Assembly (NCBI GenBank): GCA_016292335.1
Contig: JAECRX010000270.1
Location: 1-11,001, forward strand
Length of the DNA stretch: 11,001 nucleotides
DNA from: Candidatus Sifarchaeum subterraneum
GTDB lineage: Archaea; Asgardarchaeota; Sifarchaeia; Sifarchaeales; Sifarchaeaceae
Direction: 5' to 3'
This document shows, piece by piece, positions 6,884 to 11,001 of this stretch. The notes beneath the pieces are model-generated. The model ran no database searches, was not told where the DNA came from, and saw only the letters and a list, made by a program, of their open reading frames with translations. Numbering within the stretch: the stretch's first letter is position 1; every line of letters starts with the position of its first letter. The translations under genes and the position numbers were made by a program.

Positions 6884-7030
6884 GTGAGACCACATGTAAT
6901 CAGTTTCATATTACTTTTGGTAGGGTTAGCGACACTGGCTTTGGGATTATTTGAGCAACAGTTTATCTTCTTCAAGCCATTAGTTTCATTTAATGAGAGT
7001 AGTACTGCGGGGATACCACTAAGACCTTAA
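6884..7030 (+). pseudogene. 48-codon single-helix membrane ORF in frame with the polyferredoxin gene
   Basis: GTG at 6884 opens a frame encoding RPHV, a transmembrane helix (ISFILLLVGLATLALGLF), then FEQQFIFFKPLVSF and a polar tail, ending at TAA 7028-7030. The frame is the same as that of the 7106-7972 gene, and the 75 bases between TAA and ATG 7106 are open. They encode a basic juxtamembrane segment ending DLSKYPLRIFRHS. Joined across the TAA the product would be 362 residues. So this is either the N-terminus of that gene cut off by a nonsense codon, or a separate small membrane protein. No strong ribosome site precedes the GTG; a weak GGAA lies near 6875. Confidence 0.5.
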
Positions 7031-7105
7031 ATCAAAAAACAGGATGGCATCAAAATTAAGCCTTTAGATTTATCAAAATATCCGCTTAGAATCTTTAGAC
7101 ACTCT

Positions 7106-7972
7106 ATGCAACTTATTGTTCTCATTTTAGTAAATGGGGCATTGCTGAATTTGGCTGCAACCGCACTTGTTGTTCCTTTTATGTATCCTTCAGCTGGACC
7201 CTTTTCAACAGTATTAAGTGTATTTGATGCCTTACAATGGTTTCTAACCCATGCAAGAATCCCCCTCCTCATTATTGGAATAATAATTCTCGTAGGAATA
7301 CTTCTGGGAAGAAGTTTCTGTGCCTGGGCATGTCCACTTGGTTTTGTTCAGGATCTTCTTTACTATGTTCCTGCTCGAAAAGTAAAAGATATTACCAAAA
7401 AAACCAACGAAGACCTTTTGGAAATTAGAGATGGCATTATTATTATTGTTCTCGCATTATCCACCATTATCGGTATTAGAAGGTGGCAAGGGCAAGGAAA
7501 AGAATTAATAGATGCGCTTGGACCTTTTGCAGATCTACCCTACGCTCCAGTGAATCCATCAGATACAATCTTTTCCTTTTTACCCTGGTTTATCATTAAA
7601 TTTCCACTATGGGTCCCTGAAGAATACGAACAATTGTATCAAATAGCCAGTTGGCCTTACATATTATGGGTTAGACTTGCAATACTTGTTCTCTTTCTAA
7701 TTCTTTCTGTTTATATCTCAAGGGCTTGGTGTAGATGGTTTTGCCCCTTAGGAGGATTATTTGGGTATTGTTCGAAATATAGCCTCTTGGGAATAAGCAG
7801 AGACCCGATCCGATGCCCAAAAGATACTTGCAGAAAATGTCTTGATGTGTGCCCAACGGGAGTTAAGCTCACTCATGAACCATGGGAACGACTCAGAGTT
7901 TCATACTGCATCCTTTGTTTAGAATGTATAAACAATTGCCCGCATAATGCGTTACGCCTTAAATTTGGCTAA
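7106..7972 (+). CDS. NapH/CcoG-type membrane polyferredoxin (4Fe-4S)
   Basis: The 288-residue protein has transmembrane helices near residues 2-25, 52-68, 110-124 and 188-204. A CX3CP motif follows the second (Cys72, Cys76 in GRSFCAWACPLG), and a second CX3CP follows the fourth (Cys209, Cys213 in RAWCRWFCPLGG). Two ferredoxin-type 4Fe-4S motifs end the protein: Cys237/242/245/249 and Cys268/271/274/278. This is the arrangement of NapH, NosR C-terminal and CcoG-like proteins, which pass electrons from the membrane to soluble partners. The partner is not encoded here. ATG 7106 has no ribosome site and cuts into the first helix region. No GTG or TTG exists between it and the in-frame TAA at 7028, which makes the natural start uncertain and supports an originally longer gene. 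Confidence 0.85.
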   Translation: MQLIVLILVNGALLNLAATALVVPFMYPSAGPFSTVLSVFDALQWFLTHARIPLLIIGIIILVGILLGRSFCAWACPLGFVQDLLYYVPARKVKDITKKTNEDLLEIRDGIIIIVLALSTIIGIRRWQGQGKELIDALGPFADLPYAPVNPSDTIFSFLPWFIIKFPLWVPEEYEQLYQIASWPYILWVRLAILVLFLILSVYISRAWCRWFCPLGGLFGYCSKYSLLGISRDPIRCPKDTCRKCLDVCPTGVKLTHEPWERLRVSYCILCLECINNCPHNALRLKFG

Positions 7973-8012
7973 AAACTAAATCTGTTGAACATGAAAAACT
8001 TATCCACAGTTT

Positions 8013-8016
8013 GGAG
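8013..8016 (+). promoter_or_regulatory. Ribosome site supporting a TTG start
   Basis: GGAG lies eight bases before TTG 8025-8027. There is no competing ATG until well inside the gene, so this decides the start of the small Cys/His protein. Confidence 0.6.
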
Positions 8017-8024
8017 ACATAAAC

Positions 8025-8252
8025 TTGGGAAAGGTCAAAAAAGGACAAATCTGTAGCATTAATAACTGCGCCTCGCTGGCAGTTAGATCGCTTTCACAAA
8101 CCAAACTGAAAACAGCACTAACTGATTCAGGTTTAAAACTAAAAACATTAAGAGGAAATCGCGTTTATTTATGTGAAAAACACTATAAAATATTGAAAAA
8201 AGCAATGAAAAAAGAAAGAAAAATCGAGAAGTGGAGATACCCCACTTTTTGA
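8025..8252 (+). CDS. Small basic Cys/His (zinc-binding) protein
   Basis: This 75-residue, strongly basic protein has Cys10 and Cys15 (CX4C) near the N-terminus and Cys50-X2-His53 (YLCEKHYK) about 35 residues later, a plausible single zinc site. Between them is a conserved-looking core RSLSQTKLKTAL and a Leu/Lys-rich strand. The C-terminus (about 54-70) is a Lys/Arg-rich helix. Size, charge and a zinc site suggest RNA, DNA or ribosome binding, but I do not recognise a named family. The start is TTG 8025 with a good ribosome site. The last codons form a hairpin with TTTTT that overlaps the stop. Confidence 0.75.
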   Translation: MGKVKKGQICSINNCASLAVRSLSQTKLKTALTDSGLKLKTLRGNRVYLCEKHYKILKKAMKKERKIEKWRYPTF

Positions 8253-8269
8253 GCGTATCCCTTTTTTTT
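8229..8269 (+). terminator. Hairpin inside the gene end plus T-tract
   Basis: AAGTGG (8229-8234) pairs with CCACTT (8242-8247) over a 7-nt loop, followed at once by TTT and the stop codon. A second run of eight T lies at 8262-8269. The hairpin uses coding sequence, so the protein's last residues (KWRYPTF) may be constrained by it. Confidence 0.45.
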
Positions 8270-8311
8270 CCATTAACTAATATACCTTCCACAAAAAAGA
8301 AGTAAAAGAGT

Positions 8312-9538
8312 TCAATCCTTTGGAAGAACGCCCTTTGCTATTTCTTCAAACTCTTCGTTGGTAAGTATACGTTTTTTCTCAATTGCTTGCTGCTTGACAA
8401 TACCTAATATCTCTAATGCTTGCTCTTCTGTTGGTTCTGGGAGTTCTAACTCTTCCGCTTTCATTCTTACGGACGGTATACCAGATTTCTTTCCAAGCGC
8501 AACATGCACATCACTTTGTCCAACTGTTTTTGGATGAATTGGAAACATTACCAAAGGCATGCCCAATTTCTTCAGTCGCTCCCACCAGCCAATCACGATC
8601 CCCGACTCGCTAACGAAGAAATTATCTCCAACAATTGGTTTATTTCCTGGCATTTTTACGTTGGTGCGCTCTTGGACTAATTTAGACAATTCATAGAGTT
8701 TTTTGAACTTAATGTGTGACAAATCGACTCCGTATAACATTTGCAAAACACATAAAATTTCTTCAAGTGCACAATTTCCCAATCTTTCACCAATGGCATT
8801 TACGGTTGTATGGACAACTTCGCCTCCCGCTTGTAATCCTGCAATTGAATTTGCTACCGCTAAACCAAAGTCATTATGCATGTGTAATTCGACGGGCTTC
8901 TTTATTCGTTCGATTACCTTTTTAGTGAGATATCGAGTAGCCTCAGGAGTGCACACTCCGAATGTGTCAACTAATGCAACTGAATCTGCATGTCCTTCGG
9001 TAATCACCTTCTCCAGAAGATCGAGATACCAATTTAAATCCGCTCTCGTTGAATCGATGCAGAAAAAGCACGTGTAAAGACCATGCTCACCAGCATAGGC
9101 CGTTGCTTCAATCGATTTCCCCATTGCCGTTTCCATGGTCCAATCATAGGCATATTTAATAATATGGGGCGAACTTGGAATCTCCATTATTACACCATCA
9201 ACCTCACACTCTAGTGCCAGCTCAACATCATCTTTCATGCATCGAGTAAATGCAAAGATTTTTGCGTCTACTTCTTTCGCAATTGCTTTGACGGCGGCTT
9301 TATCGTCCGGTGATACTGCAGGCATACCCGCCTCGATTCTATCAACACCTACTTCCGCTAACTTACGCGCTATTGCAAGTTTCTCATCTTTCCTAAGGAC
9401 AATACCCGCTTGTTGCTCTCCATCTCTTAGTGTGATATCTTCAAATTGGATCTTTTCAGGGAAAACTACTTTTGTTTCTTCAACGAAATTATACGGTGAC
9501 ACCCACCATCTATCATTCTTCCATTTCGATTCATCCAT
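8312..9538 (-). CDS. LeuA-family (DRE-TIM) acyl-transferase without regulatory domain
   Basis: The 408-residue protein is a pyruvate carboxyltransferase/HMGL-like TIM-barrel enzyme. Key motifs are DITLRDGEQQAG (residues 34-45, with the Arg38-Asp39 pair), the metal-binding HMHND (219-223), and GERLGNCALEE (250-260). These are the residues of 2-isopropylmalate, homocitrate and citramalate synthases, which condense acetyl-CoA with a 2-oxo acid. The roughly 35 residues before the barrel include WWVSPYNF. About 110 residues follow the barrel, enough for the linker subdomains but not for the C-terminal allosteric dimer domain of about 130-150 residues found in leucine-sensitive LeuA. So it may be unregulated by leucine, or a homocitrate-type or other paralogue. 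Substrate cannot be assigned. The ATG at 9538 has AGGTGA six bases upstream (9545-9550 on the plus strand). No leucine or lysine pathway genes adjoin it. Confidence 0.88.
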   Translation of the reverse strand: MDESKWKNDRWWVSPYNFVEETKVVFPEKIQFEDITLRDGEQQAGIVLRKDEKLAIARKLAEVGVDRIEAGMPAVSPDDKAAVKAIAKEVDAKIFAFTRCMKDDVELALECEVDGVIMEIPSSPHIIKYAYDWTMETAMGKSIEATAYAGEHGLYTCFFCIDSTRADLNWYLDLLEKVITEGHADSVALVDTFGVCTPEATRYLTKKVIERIKKPVELHMHNDFGLAVANSIAGLQAGGEVVHTTVNAIGERLGNCALEEILCVLQMLYGVDLSHIKFKKLYELSKLVQERTNVKMPGNKPIVGDNFFVSESGIVIGWWERLKKLGMPLVMFPIHPKTVGQSDVHVALGKKSGIPSVRMKAEELELPEPTEEQALEILGIVKQQAIEKKRILTNEEFEEIAKGVLPKD

Positions 9539-9661
9539 ACTTTCTCACCTTTTTCATCATAAATCTAAGTGCCTAATAAGTCTTTAAGGATACTTAAAAA
9601 TAGACAATAAAACAATTATTTATTTTTAATCTAAAGAGTAATTTTTTAATGAGGCGTTTCA
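9539..9661. promoter_or_regulatory. Divergent intergenic promoter region
   Basis: These 123 bases separate the LeuA-like gene (minus) and the Nudix gene (plus). On the plus strand AATTATTTATTTT (9614-9626) is a candidate TATA region, 48 bases before the Nudix ATG. The identical 13-mer occurs 58 bases before the start of the gene at 10426. GAGG at 9651-9654 is the Nudix ribosome site. No clear minus-strand TATA box was singled out. Confidence 0.4.
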
Positions 9662-10207
9662 ATGTATCCAAATCAAATAGAAGAGTTGTTGAAAACATAT
9701 AAAGACATTCTGCAAAAAAAAGTTGAAATTCAACTTTCGAAAACTGAAGCCGATGAAATAAGAAAAGAGAAAAACAATCTGAAAAAAAAGGGAGCGGAAA
9801 TATCTCATATAGTTGTTGTAGTAATACACGATGAAAATAGATTATTATTTGTTAAACATAAATCAGGATCGGGATGGCCAAACAAGTGGGTTTTTCCCGG
9901 CGGAAAGGTAAAATCATCAGAAAGTTTTGAACAGGCTGCCAAAAGAGAAATTAGAGAAGAATTAAACGTAAATATTGAAATTGAAGATTGTGTATTAATA
10001 TGTGAATACTTGAAGCAATATGAAAATAAGCTCATTTGTAAAGAATATATTGTCTTTTTCAATGCAAAAATAGTTAAACCAAGTGAAGTCAAACCAGGCA
10101 GGGAAATACAAGAAATTAAGATGTTTAAACCCTCTGAAATCGATATAAAAGAATTAGTTTTTCCAGAAGAGTTTAAAATGCTTGAAACAATTTTAAATCT
10201 GAGCTAG
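9662..10207 (+). CDS. Nudix hydrolase with N-terminal charged helix
   Basis: The 181-residue protein carries a near-perfect Nudix box GX5EX7REUXEEXGU at residues 81-103 (Gly81, Glu87, Arg95-Glu96, Glu99-Glu100). Asn102 stands in place of the usual Gly, and the domain includes the preceding WVFPGGK. The metal-binding glutamates are all present, so hydrolysis of a nucleoside-diphosphate-linked substrate is expected, with housecleaning of damaged nucleotides or mRNA-cap-like or sugar substrates all possible. The first 45 residues form a highly charged helix (TYKDILQKKVEI, ADEIRKEKNNLKKKG) not part of the core domain, which may mediate dimerisation or RNA contact. The start ATG has GAGG seven bases upstream. 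It is transcribed alone, divergent from the LeuA-like gene. Confidence 0.9.
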   Translation: MYPNQIEELLKTYKDILQKKVEIQLSKTEADEIRKEKNNLKKKGAEISHIVVVVIHDENRLLFVKHKSGSGWPNKWVFPGGKVKSSESFEQAAKREIREELNVNIEIEDCVLICEYLKQYENKLICKEYIVFFNAKIVKPSEVKPGREIQEIKMFKPSEIDIKELVFPEEFKMLETILNLS

Positions 10208-10244
10208 GGATTACGATGAAACTAAATTGGTTTAAAGTTGTGTT

Positions 10245-10276
10245 TTTAGATTTAGAATTATGTTTTTAAATCTAAA
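10245..10276 (+). terminator. AT-only hairpin after the Nudix gene
   Basis: TTTAGATTTA (10245-10254) pairs with TAAATCTAAA (10267-10276) over a 12-nt loop. A 20-base-spaced direct repeat of TGTTTTTA (10241 and 10261) lies over it. It is placed where a terminator is expected, but being nearly all A/T it may be partly chance. Confidence 0.35.
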
Positions 10277-10360
10277 TCAACAAATTCTTAATAAAACACA
10301 ATCCAAGTTACTTTCCTAAATAAAAGAGTTTGGTACCCCTCGAAAAAAAGGCGGATCCAC

Positions 10361-10380
10361 AAAAAGAAATTATTTATTTT
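10361..10380 (+). promoter_or_regulatory. Candidate BRE/TATA promoter for the last gene
   Basis: A purine-rich AAAAAGAAA (BRE-like) runs into AATTATTTATTTT (10368-10380), giving an expected start near 10400 and a leader of about 25 bases. The same 13-mer lies upstream of the Nudix gene. The ribosome site GGAAG (10414-10418) is seven bases before ATG 10426. Confidence 0.45.
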
Positions 10381-10425
10381 ACGACTTTTTGTGAGAAAAA
10401 AATAGAAGAAAAAGGAAGTAATTGA

Positions 10426-11001
10426 ATGGGACTTCTTACTCACGATGTCAAAAAAGAGATTCCTTTTCAGGATATGAATGTCGACTTAGACGAATTACAA
10501 CAATTTATCGTCAATAATTTAGAAAATGAAGATTATAAGATCAAGAAGACCGACTCCAAAACTCTATATGGTGACGAAAAACTTCTTAGCATTTCGTTCA
10601 AAATGAAAAAATTTGGTTGGCTACAAGGAATCGAAGGTGATGTCAAGATTTCTGGTGTCCCCAATGATTTTTCCTGTATTCTGGATGCTAAGATTCAAAA
10701 AGCTCTCCTGGGTTATGGGAAGGAAAAAGTAACTGAAACACTCCTTCAGTGTATCGAAAGAGCAGTTAACGATCTTGAAGGTTCATTTGCAATTCCATTA
10801 CCAGCTGAAATGCCACCACCACCAGTTGAAACCATAAAATGTGCCTTTTGTGGAGAAATTTTACCGAAAGATGCTGAGTATTGCTTTAATTGTGGGTCAA
10901 AAATAACACCACCACCAGTTGTAGAAGAAGAAATAGAAGAGGAACTGCCTCCACCACCAGTTGTAGAAGAAGAGATAGAAGAGGAACTGCCTCCACCACC
11001 A
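10426..11001 (+). CDS. Zinc-ribbon protein with Pro/Glu tandem repeats, 3' end outside the window
   Basis: The frame is open from ATG 10426 to the right edge, 192 codons. Residues 1-125 form an unrecognised alpha/beta domain (FKMKKFGWLQGIEGDVKISG, then a C-terminal helix VTETLLQCIERAVNDLEG). Next come a short Pro linker (PPPP, 130-133) and a zinc ribbon (CAFC 139-142, CFNC 153-156). From residue 162 a 14-residue unit, PPPVVEEEIEEELP, is repeated twice exactly in protein and a third copy has begun. The linker before the zinc ribbon resembles the start of the same unit. There is no signal peptide or membrane helix in the visible part. The repeat looks like a flexible acidic/Pro spacer that probably leads to another domain or more zinc ribbons. 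The ribosome site GGAAG at 10414-10418 supports the start. Confidence 0.85.
   Translation, partial: MGLLTHDVKKEIPFQDMNVDLDELQQFIVNNLENEDYKIKKTDSKTLYGDEKLLSISFKMKKFGWLQGIEGDVKISGVPNDFSCILDAKIQKALLGYGKEKVTETLLQCIERAVNDLEGSFAIPLPAEMPPPPVETIKCAFCGEILPKDAEYCFNCGSKITPPPVVEEEIEEELPPPPVVEEEIEEELPPPP
10909..11001 (+). repeat. 42-bp in-frame tandem repeat
   Basis: Unit 1 (10909-10950) and unit 2 (10951-10992) differ at one synonymous base (GAA versus GAG), and nine bases of a third unit reach the window edge. Near identity at DNA level points to recent duplication, and such arrays often vary in copy number between strains. Confidence 0.9.

Noticed and set aside
8000..8008. TTATCCACA, identical to the bacterial DnaA box
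   Set aside because: It is a single copy, 17 bases before a start codon, in a window that looks archaeal, where DnaA is absent. There is no AT-rich origin context or Orc1/Cdc6 gene.
8703..9077. Plus-strand open frame of 124 codons, and others at 8416-8613 and 9237-9587
   Set aside because: They are antisense to the LeuA-like gene, which has complete catalytic motifs.
10909..11001. Tandem repeat considered as a CRISPR array
   Set aside because: The 42-bp units are contiguous with no spacers and stay in frame in an open reading frame.
1..11001. tRNA, rRNA, transposase or integrase genes
   Set aside because: No tRNA T-loop/acceptor arrangement, rRNA-like sequence or DDE/tyrosine recombinase motif was found on reading the non-coding stretches and the proteins.

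Overview
The window looks archaeal. It is AT-rich, and the genes are short single units or pairs on both strands. Several start at GTG or TTG behind GGAG/GAGGT-type ribosome sites, ends are marked by T-tracts, and AT-rich TATA-like boxes lie upstream of some starts. The content fits an Asgard (Promethearchaeota) or related archaeon: a RecA/KaiC-fold protein with a lost P-loop, a Cas4-like Fe-S protein outside any CRISPR locus, several small Cys-rich proteins, and a coiled-coil protein. The phylum is an inference from family content, not proven by a marker gene.

Layout. Positions 2-502 hold the end of an exported or membrane-anchored beta-rich protein, followed by a terminator-like hairpin. 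A fold-type I PLP aminotransferase follows (684-1805). Directly behind it lies an orphan C-terminal piece of UvrA (about 1890-2096) with no start codon and stops just upstream. On the minus strand, 2216-3103 encodes a Cas4-like PD-(D/E)XK protein whose cysteine cluster is intact but whose catalytic ExK motif looks lost. Positions 3104-3550 carry no convincing protein gene, but they hold a TATA-like element, a perfect 16-bp palindrome and a hairpin with two mutually exclusive pairing options.

Positions 3551-5356 encode a 601-residue coiled-coil protein that may be controlled by an 11-codon upstream ORF overlapping an internal start as ATGA. A Cys-rich protein (5599-6012) and a KaiC-like protein without the P-loop lysine (6024-6776) form a tight pair. 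A NapH/CcoG-type polyferredoxin membrane protein follows (7106-7972). Its apparent N-terminal transmembrane part (6884-7030) sits in the same frame, separated by one TAA. Next is a 75-residue Cys/His protein (8025-8252), ending in its own hairpin.

A LeuA-family acyl-transferase without the regulatory domain runs on the minus strand (8312-9538), divergent from a Nudix hydrolase (9662-10207). The window ends inside a gene missed by stop-to-stop calling because it runs off the edge (10426-11001): a domain of unknown function, a zinc ribbon, then a 42-bp tandem repeat encoding Pro/Val/Glu-rich units.

The genes do not form one pathway. The clearest functional units are the Cys-rich/KaiC-like pair and the electron-transfer membrane protein. 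The most notable features are signs of gene decay or recoding: the uvrA remnant, the in-frame TAA, and two enzyme-fold proteins with lost catalytic motifs. No CRISPR array, tRNA, rRNA or transposase was seen.
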